Positions 8,251-19,689 are shown, counted from the stretch's first letter. The stretch: 64,000 bases of DNA from Pelagicoccus enzymogenes (GCF_014803405.1 NZ_JACYFG010000040.1:310001-374000); one strand, 5' to 3'. Notes: a model not told the origin generated them from the sequence alone. Program-made: numbers and translations.

Positions 8251-9741
8251 TTAGAGCGGGAGCGTGGTTTCGCCCATGAGGTGCATGTCCACCGCGCGTG
8301 CCGCGCCGCGACCTTCGTTGATCGCCCAAACGATGAGGCTCTGACCGCGACGGGCGTCACCCGCTGCGAAGATGCCGTCGACGCTGGTGGCGTACTTGCC
8401 GTAAGCTGCCTTGGCGTTGCTGCGCTCGTCGGTTTCGACGCCGAGCTGCTCGATGATGGTTTGCTCTGGTCCGAGGAAGCCCATGGCGAGAAGAGCGAGC
8501 TGAGCTGGCACTTCCTTTTCGCTACCGGGAACTTCAGCCGGGATGAAGCGTCCTTCTGGATTCTTCTTCCACTCGACTTCTACCGTCTTGAGAGCGCGGA
8601 GGTTGCCGTCTGCGTCACCGAGGAATTCCTTGGTCATGACCAAGTACTGGCGAGGATCTTCGCCTTGCTTGGCGATCGCTTCTTCTTGGCCGTAGTCGAC
8701 CTTGAGCACGCGTGCGTACTGCGGCCACTCGTTGCCAGGAGCGCGTTCTTCGCTGGGGCGAGGCATGATTTCGAGCTGGATAACGCTCTCGCACTCGTGG
8801 CGTAGGGACGTACCCACACAGTCAGTACCGGTGTCACCGCCGCCGATGACGACGACGTTCTTGCCCTTGGCGGAAATGTAGTTGCCGTCGGCGTGCTTGG
8901 AATCGAGCAAGCTCTTGGTGTTTGCTCCGAGGAACTCCATGGCGAAGTGAACGCCCTTGAGCTCGCGGCCGGGAACGGGAAGGTCACGTGGCTTGGTGGC
9001 GCCCGTACAGATGACCACGGAATCGTAGTCGTCCTTCAGGCGAGTCGCGGTGATGTCCTTGCCGATCTCCACTCCGCAACGGAATTGGATACCTTCGTCT
9101 TCCAGCAACTTGATGCGGCGCAGGACCACGTCCTTCTCGAGCTTCATGTTCGGGATGCCGTACATGAGAAGTCCGCCCGGACGATCGGCACGCTCGTAAA
9201 CGACAACCGTGTGACCCGCTTGGTTCAGCTGGTCAGCGCAAGCGAGGCCTGCAGGACCGGAACCAACTACGGCCACCTTCTTGCCTGTGCGCTTGGCTGG
9301 CGGCTTGGCTTCCACCCAACCCATTTCGAAAGCACGGTCGATAATGGAAACTTCGTGGTGCTTGATGGTGACCGGCTTCTGGTTGATGCCGAGCACGCAC
9401 GAGCTTTCACACGGAGCCGGACAAACGCGGCCGGTGAACTCGGGGAAGTTGTTGGTCTTCATGAGACGCCCGAAAGCGTCCTTCCAACGGCCCTTGTACA
9501 CCAAGTGATTCCACTCGGGGATCAGGTTGTTGACGGGGCAGCCAGCGATGCCGGTGAAGTGCTGCGAATCGCCTGCGTGGCAAAACGGTACACCGCAATC
9601 CATACAACGAGCAGCCTGGGCCTTGATCTCGTTTTCCGGCATTTCTTCGTGCACTTCGTTCCAGTCGCCGAGGCGAAGGATTGGGTCACGATCGGTCGCG
9701 TTCTGGCGGTCTTGTTCTAGAAATCCTGTAGGTTTTCCCAT
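8251..9741 (-). CDS. gltD: Glutamate synthase (NADPH) small subunit
   Basis: 496 residues. The N-terminal domain has the cysteine clusters for [4Fe-4S] centres ([28 protein letters not shown]). It is followed by an FAD-binding Rossmann motif ([15 protein letters not shown]) and an NADPH-binding motif ([10 protein letters not shown]). This is the beta subunit of NADPH-GOGAT, which passes electrons to the large subunit for conversion of 2-oxoglutarate and glutamine to two glutamates. The length is slightly above the usual 470-490. It sits 38 bases downstream of gltB on the same strand, so the pair forms a gltBD operon ending in the hairpin terminator at 8190-8222. Confidence 0.97.
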   Translation of the reverse strand: MGKPTGFLEQDRQNATDRDPILRLGDWNEVHEEMPENEIKAQAARCMDCGVPFCHAGDSQHFTGIAGCPVNNLIPEWNHLVYKGRWKDAFGRLMKTNNFPEFTGRVCPAPCESSCVLGINQKPVTIKHHEVSIIDRAFEMGWVEAKPPAKRTGKKVAVVGSGPAGLACADQLNQAGHTVVVYERADRPGGLLMYGIPNMKLEKDVVLRRIKLLEDEGIQFRCGVEIGKDITATRLKDDYDSVVICTGATKPRDLPVPGRELKGVHFAMEFLGANTKSLLDSKHADGNYISAKGKNVVVIGGGDTGTDCVGTSLRHECESVIQLEIMPRPSEERAPGNEWPQYARVLKVDYGQEEAIAKQGEDPRQYLVMTKEFLGDADGNLRALKTVEVEWKKNPEGRFIPAEVPGSEKEVPAQLALLAMGFLGPEQTIIEQLGVETDERSNAKAAYGKYATSVDGIFAAGDARRGQSLIVWAINEGRGAARAVDMHLMGETTLPL

Positions 9742-9779
9742 GGTCTGTATTCTCCTTCGGGTGTCTTGTTAGCTTCGGG

Positions 9780-12700
9780 TTATGCCATGGAGGCGAGGTG
9801 CATGTCGAAGGCTTCCACCGCGACGTCGTATTCGTTATCGAACTTGTTCGTGGCGCGGGCCTTGTCCATGAGCTCGAGCATGCGCTCGTAGTCGGTTGGC
9901 ATCACGAGAACGAACTTGGCCAGCGAGGCGTCCCAATCTTCCAGCAGCTCGCGAGCTACGTCGGAATCGGTTTCCTTGAGGTGACGCTCGACGAGGCCCT
10001 TCAGTTCCGCCTTGTGCTCTTCCTTTTCGACGGAGCCGAGGCGAACCATCTCCATGTTGCACTTGGCTGGGAAGCTTCCGTCGCGGTCGAGAACGTAAGC
10101 CACGCCGCCGGACATACCGGCTGCGAAGTTACGGCCCGTTTCGCCGAGGATCACCGCGCGGCCACCGGTCATGTATTCACAACCGTGATCGCCGACGCCT
10201 TCCACAACCGCCGTCACGCCGGAGTTACGAACGCAGAAGCGCTCGCCCGCCATACCGCGGATGAAGGCTTGGCCATCCGTACCGCCGAAGAAAGCGACGT
10301 TACCGATGATCACGTTTTCACGCGCCTTGAACGGAGCTGCCTTGTCTGGGTAGACGACCAGCGTTCCGCCCGAGAGGCCCTTGCCGAAGTAGTCGTTGGA
10401 GTCGCCCTCAAGCTCGAAGCGAACACCCTTCGCGGTGAATACGCCGAAACTCTGACCAGCGGAGCCGTGGAACTTCACGTCGATGGTGCCTTCCGGCAAA
10501 CCGTCGCCCTTGTAGATCTTGGAAATCTCGTTGGAGAGCATGGCGCCCACCGAACGGTCTGTATTCACAATCTCATACGATAGCTTAACCGGCTCGCAGT
10601 CCGCCAAGGAAGCGGCCGCGTCCTTGATGAGCTTGCGGTCGATGATGTCGTGGATGAGGTGCTTCTGCTCGATCGTCTGGTACAAGCTGTCGCCTTCGTA
10701 GGCTTCCTGCTTGAAGAGGATCGGCGAGAGGTCGACGTTCTTGTACTTCCAGTGGTCGACGTCTTCGCGGAACTCGAGGCACTGGCTCTGGCCGACCATT
10801 TCGTCAACGGTGCGGAAACCGAGCTCAGCCATGATTTCGCGGAGACCTTCAGCCATCATGGTGAAGAAGTTGACAACGTGCTCAACCTTGCCGCGGTAAC
10901 GGCTGCGGAGCTCGCGGTTCTGCGTAGCAACGCCGACCGGACATGTATTCAAGTGACACTTACGCATCATGATACAACCTTCAACGATGAGGGCCGCTGT
11001 GGCGCTTCCCCATTCTTCCGCGCCGAGGAGCGTAGCGATCGCCAAGTCGCGAGGCGTCTTGAGCTGACCATCCGTCTGTACGACGATACGGCTACGGAGA
11101 CGGTTGCGAACGAGCGTCTGGTGGGTTTCGGCAAGGCCGAGTTCCCATGGAAGACCAGCGTGCTTGATGGAGCTGAGCGGCGAAGCGCCCGTACCACCGT
11201 CGTATCCAGCGATCAATACAACGTCCGCATATCCCTTGCAAACACCGGCAGCGATCGTGCCAACGCCCGCTTCGGAAACGAGCTTCACGTTGATACGCGC
11301 ATCGCGGTTGGCGTTCTTCAAGTCGTAGATGAGCTGGGCCAAGTCCTCGATCGAGTAGATGTCGTGGTGAGGCGGTGGAGAAATGAGGCCCACACCTGGA
11401 GTGGAGCCACGCGTCTTGCCGATCCACGCGTCGACCTTGTGGCCGGGCAGCTGACCGCCTTCACCTGGCTTCGCGCCCTGAGCCATCTTGATCTGCAGCT
11501 CGTCCGCGTTGGTGAGGTAGTAGGAGTTAACGCCGAAACGTCCGGAAGCGACCTGCTTGATAGCGGAACGCATGGAGTCGCCGTTGGCCTCTGGCGTGAA
11601 ACGGATTGGGTCTTCGCCCCCTTCGCCGGAGTTGGACTTGCCGCCGAGACGGTTCATCGCGATCGCGAGCGTGGTGTGCGCTTCCCAAGAGATCGATCCG
11701 AAGGACATCGCTCCAGTCGCGAAGCGCTTGAAGATCTTTTCTGCGGGTTCGACTTCGTCGAGCGGGATGCTGCGGCGGTCCGACTTGAACTTCATCAAGC
11801 CGCGCAAGGTGTAAGCTTCCTTGGACTGGTCGTCGATGTTGCGAGCGTATTCGCGGAAGACGTCCACGTTGTTGGTCGCAGTCGCTTGCTGGAGCAGGCG
11901 GATGGTGGTCGGGTTGAAGAGGTGACGCTCTCCGTCCTTACGCCATGCGTAGCTGCCGCCGGACTCGAGCTCGTCTTCGTCGAAGATGTCGTTGTCCTTC
12001 GGGAAACCGGCGCGGTGCTTGGCAAGCGCTTCCGCTGCGATTTGGTCCATGCCGATACCTTCGATACGGCTAACGGTGCCGGCGAAGTACTTGTCGATGA
12101 CCTTCTTGTTGATGCCGAGCGCTTCGAAGATCTGGGCGCCTTGGTAAGACTGCAGGGTCGAGATCCCCATCTTGGAGAAGATCTTGAGCAGACCGCTGTT
12201 CACCGCCTTGCAGTAACGCTTGTAGAGGGTCTCGTCGTCGAATGTCGCGTCCACTACGCCTTCGTCGCGCAGGGCGGCGAGGGTTTCGAGGGCGAGGTAA
12301 GGATTAACCGCTGCCGCGCCGTAACCAACGAGGGTTGCAACGTGGTGGGTTTCCCAAACGTCACCGGCTTCGACCACGATTTCCGCGTCCGCGCGGAGAC
12401 CCTTGCGAATGAGGTGGTGGTGTACGGCGCCGGTCGCGAGCAGCGAAGGCACGGGAGCGTGGTCGCTGTCTATGCTGCGGTGCGAAAGGATGATGATCTG
12501 ATAGCCTTCGATGGCCGCGTCCGCGGCATCGCGGCAAATGCGTTCGAGGGCATGCTCGAGGGCGCCTTCCTTGCCGTTGGCCGGGAAGGTACAGTCGATA
12601 GCGCGAGCCTGAAAATGGTCATGGTCGATATACTTGATCTTGAGCAGGTCCTCGCTGGAGAGGACGGGCTGGCGGATCTCGATCTTATGGCAATGGCGAG

Positions 12701-14375
12701 GCGTCTCGGAGAGGAGATTGACCGAACCGCCGATGTAGCTCTGCAGCGACATGACCATCTCTTCGCGGATCGGGTCGATCGGAGGATTGGTTACCTGGGC
12801 GAAGAGTTGCTTGAAGTAGTTGGAGAGGTGCTGCGGCTTGTCGGAAAGGACAGCCAACGGGTTGTCGGCACCCATGGAGCCAAGCGGTTCCTTGGCAGTG
12901 CCCACCATGCCGGCGAGAATGAGGTTGAGATCTTCCTCGGTGTAGCCAAAGGCCTTCTGGCGGTTTTGCAGCTTGTACTTGCTTTTGGGAGTCACCGTAA
13001 TCTCTGCCTCGGGTAGCTCTTCAAGGGTGATCTTGTGATCCTTGAGCCACTCGCCGTAAGGCTGACGGGAGCTGATGTCCTGCTTGACCTCTTCGTCGGA
13101 AATGATGCGGCCTTGGGCGAGGTCAGCGATAAAGATCTTGCCGGGCTGGAGGCGTCCCTTGCGAACGACCTTGGACTGGTCGACCTTCAAGCTGCCGGTC
13201 TCGGAGCCCATGACGAGCATGTCGTCGTCGGTAACCAGGAAGCGGGAAGGACGCAGACCGTTGCGGTCGAGGGTCGCGCCGATGACGTTGCCATCGGTGA
13301 AAGAGATGGAGGCTGGACCGTCCCATGGCTCCATGATGCAGGAGTGGTACTCGTAGAAGGCACGCTTGATGGGGTCCATGTCTTCTTGCTTCTGCCACGC
13401 CTCTGGAATTGCCATCATCATGACGTGGGCGAGCGGACGACCGCTGAGCACGAGCAGCTCGATCACCATGTCGAGGTTGGCCGAGTCGGACATGTGGCTG
13501 TCGCAGATCGGGTGGAGCATCTTGAGCTCCTCCTTGGTGAAGTTGCTGGTCTCGAGCAGCACTTCGCGAGCGCGCATCCAGTTGATGTTGCCGCGAACCG
13601 TGTTGATCTCACCGTTGTGGGAGAGAAAACGGAAGGGCTGCGCCAAACGCCACGCCGGGAAAGTGTTGGTCGAGAAGCGGGAGTGGAACATCGCCAAAGC
13701 GGAAACCACCTTCTCGTTCTGCAGGTCGAGGTAGTACTCGCGCACCTGAGCCGTGGTGAGCTGGCCCTTGTAGGTGATGGTGCGAGCCGACATCGAAATG
13801 ATGTAGAAGTCGTCGCCGATGCCGCTCACGGTTTCGCGAGCGAGGTGGATCGAGTAGTTGCGAGCGACGTACAGCTTGCGCTCGAAGCCTTCCGCGTCGA
13901 GATCCTCGGGCTTGGCCACGAAGACTTGCTCCACGTTTGGCTCAGTGTCGAGGGACGCCTGGCCGAGGCCGGAGTTGTCGCGAGGAACCTCGCGGTAGCA
14001 GATGACCTCCAGGCCGAGGGTTTCGAGGTTGCGGTTGAGCAGCTCGCGGCACTCTTCGCGCTTCGCTTCGTCCTTGGGGAAGAAAATCATGCCCACGCCG
14101 TAGTCGCCGGCTTGGGGGAGGCTGATGTCGCGTTTGGCCAAGTCTTCCTTGAGGAAGGCGTGGGGAACCTGGATCAAGAGACCCGCGCCGTCACCACAGC
14201 ATACGTCGTAGCCCGTGCCGCCACGGTGCTCCATGTTGGTCAACATCACCAGCGCGTTCTCGATCACGTCGTGCGACTTGCGGCCCTTCAAATTCGCCAC
14301 AAAACCGATACCACAACTATCGCGCTCCAATTCTGGGCAGTAGAGCCCCTTCTTTTCTTCCTGGTTATCGATCAT
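9780..14375 (-). CDS. gltB: Glutamate synthase (NADPH) large subunit
   Basis: 1531 residues. The N-terminal class II glutamine amidotransferase domain has its nucleophile at Cys21 (ERDSCGIGF), so a 20-residue propeptide should be removed. A central domain follows, then the FMN-binding synthase domain with GGTGASPLSSIKHAG and the [3Fe-4S] ligand cluster CIMMRKCHLNTCPVG. The C-terminal GXGXG beta-helix domain begins around the GSAGQSFG region. I chose the ATG at 14375, giving a propeptide of normal length; the frame stays open to a GTG at 14435. It produces glutamate from glutamine and 2-oxoglutarate with GltD. It is the first gene of its operon, with an AT-rich upstream region containing palindromes. 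Confidence 0.97.
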   Translation of the reverse strand: MIDNQEEKKGLYCPELERDSCGIGFVANLKGRKSHDVIENALVMLTNMEHRGGTGYDVCCGDGAGLLIQVPHAFLKEDLAKRDISLPQAGDYGVGMIFFPKDEAKREECRELLNRNLETLGLEVICYREVPRDNSGLGQASLDTEPNVEQVFVAKPEDLDAEGFERKLYVARNYSIHLARETVSGIGDDFYIISMSARTITYKGQLTTAQVREYYLDLQNEKVVSALAMFHSRFSTNTFPAWRLAQPFRFLSHNGEINTVRGNINWMRAREVLLETSNFTKEELKMLHPICDSHMSDSANLDMVIELLVLSGRPLAHVMMMAIPEAWQKQEDMDPIKRAFYEYHSCIMEPWDGPASISFTDGNVIGATLDRNGLRPSRFLVTDDDMLVMGSETGSLKVDQSKVVRKGRLQPGKIFIADLAQGRIISDEEVKQDISSRQPYGEWLKDHKITLEELPEAEITVTPKSKYKLQNRQKAFGYTEEDLNLILAGMVGTAKEPLGSMGADNPLAVLSDKPQHLSNYFKQLFAQVTNPPIDPIREEMVMSLQSYIGGSVNLLSETPRHCHKIEIRQPVLSSEDLLKIKYIDHDHFQARAIDCTFPANGKEGALEHALERICRDAADAAIEGYQIIILSHRSIDSDHAPVPSLLATGAVHHHLIRKGLRADAEIVVEAGDVWETHHVATLVGYGAAAVNPYLALETLAALRDEGVVDATFDDETLYKRYCKAVNSGLLKIFSKMGISTLQSYQGAQIFEALGINKKVIDKYFAGTVSRIEGIGMDQIAAEALAKHRAGFPKDNDIFDEDELESGGSYAWRKDGERHLFNPTTIRLLQQATATNNVDVFREYARNIDDQSKEAYTLRGLMKFKSDRRSIPLDEVEPAEKIFKRFATGAMSFGSISWEAHTTLAIAMNRLGGKSNSGEGGEDPIRFTPEANGDSMRSAIKQVASGRFGVNSYYLTNADELQIKMAQGAKPGEGGQLPGHKVDAWIGKTRGSTPGVGLISPPPHHDIYSIEDLAQLIYDLKNANRDARINVKLVSEAGVGTIAAGVCKGYADVVLIAGYDGGTGASPLSSIKHAGLPWELGLAETHQTLVRNRLRSRIVVQTDGQLKTPRDLAIATLLGAEEWGSATAALIVEGCIMMRKCHLNTCPVGVATQNRELRSRYRGKVEHVVNFFTMMAEGLREIMAELGFRTVDEMVGQSQCLEFREDVDHWKYKNVDLSPILFKQEAYEGDSLYQTIEQKHLIHDIIDRKLIKDAAASLADCEPVKLSYEIVNTDRSVGAMLSNEISKIYKGDGLPEGTIDVKFHGSAGQSFGVFTAKGVRFELEGDSNDYFGKGLSGGTLVVYPDKAAPFKARENVIIGNVAFFGGTDGQAFIRGMAGERFCVRNSGVTAVVEGVGDHGCEYMTGGRAVILGETGRNFAAGMSGGVAYVLDRDGSFPAKCNMEMVRLGSVEKEEHKAELKGLVERHLKETDSDVARELLEDWDASLAKFVLVMPTDYERMLELMDKARATNKFDNEYDVAVEAFDMHLASMA

Positions 14376-14665
14376 ATGCCTAAAATTTCGGTGTTCTCTA
14401 AAAAATCTAAGTCGCTGATTACGTGGAGTTAACACGACAAAAAAACGGCTACTATTAGTAGTCGTTGTTCTGCGAGTTAAAAACTATAAATTATAGTTAT
14501 ATAAAGTTCTATTCGATAAGGCCGCTCCCACAAGCCAAAATATGGATGCCCCCAATTTTCGCGGAGGCGGAGCGCGGATCTTACCGAAACGAGCCTTTCC
14601 CAGCGGACCGTAGCCTACGGGGAGCGAGCACAAGAGCCATTCCGGGGCGAGCTTTCAAGGCAAAA
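14376..14665. other. gltB upstream region, AT-rich, no gene seen
   Basis: 290 bases between divergent gltB and the end of arfB. The stretch 14430-14515 is markedly AT-rich against the local GC background and contains two palindromes (see 14449-14498). The rest shows no supported gene. Confidence 0.5.
14449..14498 (-). promoter_or_regulatory. Palindromes in the putative gltBD promoter
   Basis: CTACTA-T-TAGTAG (14449-14461) and AACTATAA-A-TTATAGTT (14482-14498) are perfect odd-centred palindromes 74-123 bases before the gltB ATG. Read on the minus strand, the second contains TATAAT, so it could be a -10 box overlapped by an operator. No clear -35 consensus is seen. A nitrogen-responsive regulator would be a reasonable guess but is not shown. 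Confidence 0.4.
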
Positions 14666-15085
14666 TTAATCGGAGGAGCTGGGGCGGCCGCGTAAGCTCT
14701 TGGTCCTGCCGCGGATAGCTTTCCCCTTCAGGCGACGCTCCTTGGCAGCCCGCGTCGGCTTGGAGGGACGCCGCTTCTTGGGGACCACCAGAGCTCCCGC
14801 CACCAATTCCTTCAAGCGGGCCAAAGCCGCCTCCTTGTTCGCCTCCTGCGAGCGCGACTCCTGCGACTTGATCACTACCAAGCCGTCCTCGTTGATCCGA
14901 TGGTCCTTTCGCTCCAGCAGGCGGGCTTTGACGGCTTCCGGCAGGGACGAGGCCCGGATATCGAAGAAAAGCTGGATCGCCGTGGAAACCTTGTTCACGT
15001 GCTGGCCGCCGGACCCCTGCGAACGCACCGCCTTTATCTCAATCTCCTGCAATGGGATCCCTACTCTGGCCGAAACACGCAGCAT
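14666..15085 (-). CDS. arfB: Alternative ribosome-rescue factor / peptidyl-tRNA hydrolase ArfB
   Basis: 139 residues. The release-factor catalytic motif lies in SQGSGGQHVNKVSTAIQL (residues about 23-40), followed by the conserved FDIRASSLPE and KDHRINEDGLVVIKSQ segments. The C-terminal tail from about 105 on is rich in Lys/Arg (KKRRPSKPTR...). In ArfB this tail enters the empty mRNA channel of stalled ribosomes while GGQ hydrolyses the peptidyl-tRNA. Size and layout match the family (about 140 residues), and there is no codon-recognition domain, which distinguishes it from RF1/RF2. It stands alone, divergent from the ABC-F gene. Confidence 0.93.
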   Translation of the reverse strand: MLRVSARVGIPLQEIEIKAVRSQGSGGQHVNKVSTAIQLFFDIRASSLPEAVKARLLERKDHRINEDGLVVIKSQESRSQEANKEAALARLKELVAGALVVPKKRRPSKPTRAAKERRLKGKAIRGRTKSLRGRPSSSD

Positions 15086-15207
15086 CCCGCCACGCTACGC
15101 CAAGAGCGCTCCCACTTGCCACTCTAATAATGCTGCACGCGCTCCGTCATTGACGGGCGACCCGCTCTCACGCACAAGTGGCCGCCATTTCGCCAACGCC
15201 GCTCGCC

Positions 15208-16833
15208 ATGATCGCTCTGCAAAACATCACCCTCCAGTACGGAGAACGCTATCTCTACAAGGAGATCAACGCCACCATAACCTCCCACGACCGCATCGGC
15301 TTGGTAGGCAGCAACGGCGCCGGCAAGAGCACCCTGCTCAAAGTCCTCTGCGGTCTGGAGGAATTCGACAGCGGCAAGGTAGACAAGGCCAACTACGTCA
15401 CCTTCGGCTACCTCCCCCAGGACGGCATCGAGATGCACAGCAAAACCCTTTTCGAGGAAACCGAGACCGCCTTCGCCGACATCCTCGGCCTCAAGGCCAA
15501 GATCGAGGAAGCGGAAGCCCGTCTCGACGAAATGGATACATCTTCCGAAGAATTCTACGAAACCCTCGAGCTCATCGGCAGCTGGGAGCACCGCCTTGAA
15601 GACCTCGACGTCGGCAAGCTGCCCTCCCGCATCGAGTCCGTCCTGCTCGGCCTCGGCTTCTCCACCAAGGACATGAAGCGCAAGACCGAGGAATTCTCCG
15701 GCGGCTGGCAGATGCGCATCGCCCTCGCCAAGCTCATCCTCGCCCAACCTTCGCTGCTGCTGCTCGACGAACCGACCAACCACTTGGACGTCACCTCCCA
15801 GCACTGGCTGGAAACCTACCTCAAGTCCTACGAGGGCTCGCTGCTCATGATCTCGCACGACCGCGGCTTCCTCGACGAGATTTGCAACCGCACCTTCGAG
15901 CTCTCCCTCGGCAACCTCTATACCTACAGCGGAAACTACAGCGTCTACGAACGCCAAAGCGCCGAGCGCAAGGAGCTCCAGCTCAAGGCCTTCAAGAGCC
16001 AGCAAAAGGAAATCGCCCAAGCCGAGCAGTTCATCAACCGCTTCAAGGCCAAGGCCTCCAAAGCCCGCCAAGCCCAGTCCCGCATCAAGCAGCTCGACAA
16101 GATCGAACGCATCGTCATCGAAAAGGAAGAAGACTGGGTCTCCTTCTCCTTCGCCCCGCCGCCTCACTCCAGCCAAACCGTCATCAAGCTGGACAAGCTC
16201 AGCAAGGCCTACGGCGAACACCAAGTCATCAAAGACGCCGACCTGCGCATCGAGCGCGGCGACCGCATCGCAGTCGTTGGCGTCAACGGCGCCGGCAAGA
16301 CCACCATCGCCAAGATCATCGCCGGCGTGGAGCCTTTCCAGTCCGGCGAACGCGAGCTCGGCGGGGCCACCCAGCTCTCCTACTTCGCCCAGCATCAGGC
16401 CGACGAGCTCGACCCCAACCTCACCGTGCTGGAAACCATGGAGGAAGTCTCCGCCGGCAAAAACGGCACCTCCATCCGCGGCATCCTCGGCACCTTCCTC
16501 TTCCGCGGCGACGACGTCTTCAAGAAGGTAAAAGTCCTCTCCGGCGGCGAACGCAACCGCCTCGCCTTGGCCAAGATGCTGGCCCAGCCCGCCAACTTCC
16601 TCATCCTCGACGAGCCGACCAACCACTTGGACATGCGCTCCCAGGACGCCCTGCAAAAGGCCCTCAAGGAATACACCGGCGCCTACCTCATCGTCACCCA
16701 CAACCGCTCCTTCATTGACCCCATCGCCACCAAGGTCCTCGAAGTGCGCAAAGACGGGCTCACCCTCTTCCCCGGCAACGTCAGCGACTACCTCAACCAC
16801 CTCGACCAGCTCGAAGCCGCCACAGCACAGTAA
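15208..16833 (+). CDS. ABC-F family ATP-binding protein
   Basis: 541 residues with two ATP-binding cassettes and no membrane segments. Cassette 1 has Walker A GSNGAGKST (about 35-43) and signature FSGGWQMR (about 164). Cassette 2 has Walker A GVNGAGKTT (about 358) and signature LSGGERNR (about 445). Between them is the charged, helical linker typical of ABC-F proteins (about 245-315, rich in Lys/Gln/Ala). Both Walker B motifs read LDEPTNHLD. These proteins act on the ribosome, in elongation control, rescue or antibiotic protection. I start it at ATG 15208, right at the MIALQNITLQYG strand; a GTG 30 bases upstream is also in frame. The subgroup (EttA, Uup, YheS) cannot be fixed by eye. Confidence 0.92.
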   Translation: MIALQNITLQYGERYLYKEINATITSHDRIGLVGSNGAGKSTLLKVLCGLEEFDSGKVDKANYVTFGYLPQDGIEMHSKTLFEETETAFADILGLKAKIEEAEARLDEMDTSSEEFYETLELIGSWEHRLEDLDVGKLPSRIESVLLGLGFSTKDMKRKTEEFSGGWQMRIALAKLILAQPSLLLLDEPTNHLDVTSQHWLETYLKSYEGSLLMISHDRGFLDEICNRTFELSLGNLYTYSGNYSVYERQSAERKELQLKAFKSQQKEIAQAEQFINRFKAKASKARQAQSRIKQLDKIERIVIEKEEDWVSFSFAPPPHSSQTVIKLDKLSKAYGEHQVIKDADLRIERGDRIAVVGVNGAGKTTIAKIIAGVEPFQSGERELGGATQLSYFAQHQADELDPNLTVLETMEEVSAGKNGTSIRGILGTFLFRGDDVFKKVKVLSGGERNRLALAKMLAQPANFLILDEPTNHLDMRSQDALQKALKEYTGAYLIVTHNRSFIDPIATKVLEVRKDGLTLFPGNVSDYLNHLDQLEAATAQ

Positions 16834-16848
16834 ACCCGCTTCTCACAA

Positions 16849-16873
16849 GTGGGAGCGTGCTTGTCACGCGATT
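16849..16873. repeat. REP-like element, GCGTG-N5-CACGC hairpin
   Basis: GTGGGAGCGTGCTTGTCACG followed by CGATT contains a 5-bp stem GCGTG/CACGC. The first 24 bases differ from 54581-54604 (inside cmoB) at only two positions. It lies 15 bases after the ABC-F stop codon. Confidence 0.7.
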
Positions 16874-16960
16874 ACCTGTCGGCTACTTAACCAAGGAACC
16901 AATCTCCTCGTCTCAGTTCTACCCTTCCGAATCTAAATCAACATCCAACCCCGACACCCT

Positions 16961-17617
16961 ATGAAAACGAAACGCCTGCTGTTAAGCGTGATATCCGCCG
17001 CATCCATGCTCGGCCTCCAAACCCTAATGGCCGATCCGATGCTGCCCGACAACCCAGCCTACGAAGAGACCCTTCGAGCCAAGCTGGAAGAAGCCGGACT
17101 CCCGGTCGACGAAGAGAAATTCCAAAAACTAGTATCCGACCTCAAGAGCAAGAACGTGGACTTGGAAAAAATCCGGTTTCGCGGCCCGTCCGCCGCGCCC
17201 AGCGAGACCGACTTCATCGGCAAGCCCGGACCCGAATTCCACGTAAAGGAATGGATCTCCGAAAAGCCGGAAATGGAAGGCAAGTTCCTGCTCATCGACT
17301 TCTGGGCCACCTGGTGCGGCCCCTGTATCCAAAGCATCCCGCACGTCAACGATCTGCACGCCTCCTTCAAGGAAGAGGTCACCTTGGTTGGCCTCTCCCG
17401 AGAATCCCGCGCCAAGGTCGAATCCATGTCGTCTCCAAAAATGGACTACTACAGCGCCATCGATCCCGAGGGCCGCATGTCCAGCTTCTTCCAAATTCGC
17501 GGCATCCCCCACATGGTTCTCATGAGCCCCGAAGGCACCGTGCTCTGGAAAGGACACCCCGCGCGACTCAGCGCCAGCGCCCTGCAGGAATTGATCTCCC
17601 AACACAAGGAAGCCTAG
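16961..17617 (+). CDS. Secreted thioredoxin-fold protein, TlpA/ResA-like (paralogue 1)
   Basis: 218 residues. A Sec signal peptide (KTKRLLLSVISAASMLGLQT, then LMA) is followed by a helical, charged region (about 30-75) and a TlpA-like thioredoxin domain. The active site is CGPC with Cys119 and Cys122 (FWATWCGPCIQSIP). The cis-proline region reads IRGIPHMVLM. It is likely a periplasmic thiol-disulfide reductase that keeps specific cysteines reduced. Residues from about 86 to 205 closely match the protein at 20461-20952, including YYSAIDP and KGHPA, so the two are paralogues. Substrate is unknown; the gene appears to be monocistronic. Confidence 0.88.
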   Translation: MKTKRLLLSVISAASMLGLQTLMADPMLPDNPAYEETLRAKLEEAGLPVDEEKFQKLVSDLKSKNVDLEKIRFRGPSAAPSETDFIGKPGPEFHVKEWISEKPEMEGKFLLIDFWATWCGPCIQSIPHVNDLHASFKEEVTLVGLSRESRAKVESMSSPKMDYYSAIDPEGRMSSFFQIRGIPHMVLMSPEGTVLWKGHPARLSASALQELISQHKEA

Positions 17618-17802
17618 CTCTCTGTCACGGGTCGAACATCGCATGCGACGCAGCGACCGCTGAGGACAGATCCTGCAGCGCGGCCGCCGGCTAATGCGCG
17701 GCACTACGTTTGATCCATGTCATGCCTCTAGGAGCGCTCGTTCGCTCAACGCTTCGCAAACGGGATTTCACCCGTTCCAAAAATGGGACGTATCCCATCC
17801 GC

Positions 17803-17832
17803 CAAAACCGAGGAAGTTTTCCTCGGTTTTTT
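17803..17832 (+). terminator. Rho-independent terminator
   Basis: AAAACCGAGGAA-gtt-TTCCTCGGTTTT, a stem of about 12 bp with a 3-nt loop running into a T tract, on the plus strand. It is 186 bases beyond the thioredoxin stop, so it either ends a long 3' UTR or an unrecognised small transcript. Confidence 0.85.
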
Positions 17833-17943
17833 ATTTCATTGAGTCAAAGCGACTTAGGTAAAGCCGACCAGCTTTGGCGCGGGGTATGATAAAAGGTAAG
17901 CACGTTCAATCGAACGCAGTTCAACCTTAAAACCATACACACC

Positions 17944-18024
17944 ATGATCACAGTAATCGTATATTCCGTCCTCGTTCTCAGCTCTCTCGTCTACCTCACT
18001 ATCCAAGACCTGCTCCGCGGCTAG
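17944..18024 (+). CDS. Candidate 26-residue single-span membrane peptide
   Basis: ATG-to-TAG frame encoding MITVIVYSVLVLSSLVYLTI followed by QDLLRG: a single hydrophobic helix with a short polar C-terminus. It follows a terminator and has its own upstream region. No obvious ribosome-binding site is present, and a frame this short can occur by chance, so this is only a candidate. No family is recognised. Confidence 0.35.
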   Translation: MITVIVYSVLVLSSLVYLTIQDLLRG

Positions 18025-18144
18025 AACTCGACGTTCCATATTTTGGATACGCCTAAAAACGCCACCAAAGCGAGGGAGACGAAAACGAGAGACGCAGGCA
18101 GCGACCCACTTTCGTTTCCCTCTTTTCGGCGAGCGACAATTCGC

Positions 18145-19689
<1,545 letters not shown>

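Larger units (their letters stand above)
17618..18144. other. Spacer of 527 bases with repeat fragments, a terminator and one tiny reading frame
   Basis: Contains fragments resembling the dispersed repeat (around 17661-17703, GATCCTGCAGCGCGGC, and 17731-17755), a clear hairpin terminator at 17803-17832 and a 26-codon candidate membrane peptide at 17944-18024. The remaining sequence shows no supported gene. Confidence 0.5.

Noticed and set aside
10650-13016. 788-codon open frame on the plus strand
   Set aside because: It is antisense to gltB. High GC content suppresses stop codons on the opposite strand, and the gltB product is fully recognisable.
15124-16800. 558-codon open frame on the minus strand
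   Set aside because: It lies antisense to the ABC-F ATPase, whose two cassettes are complete. The antisense product is low-complexity Gly/Val/Glu.
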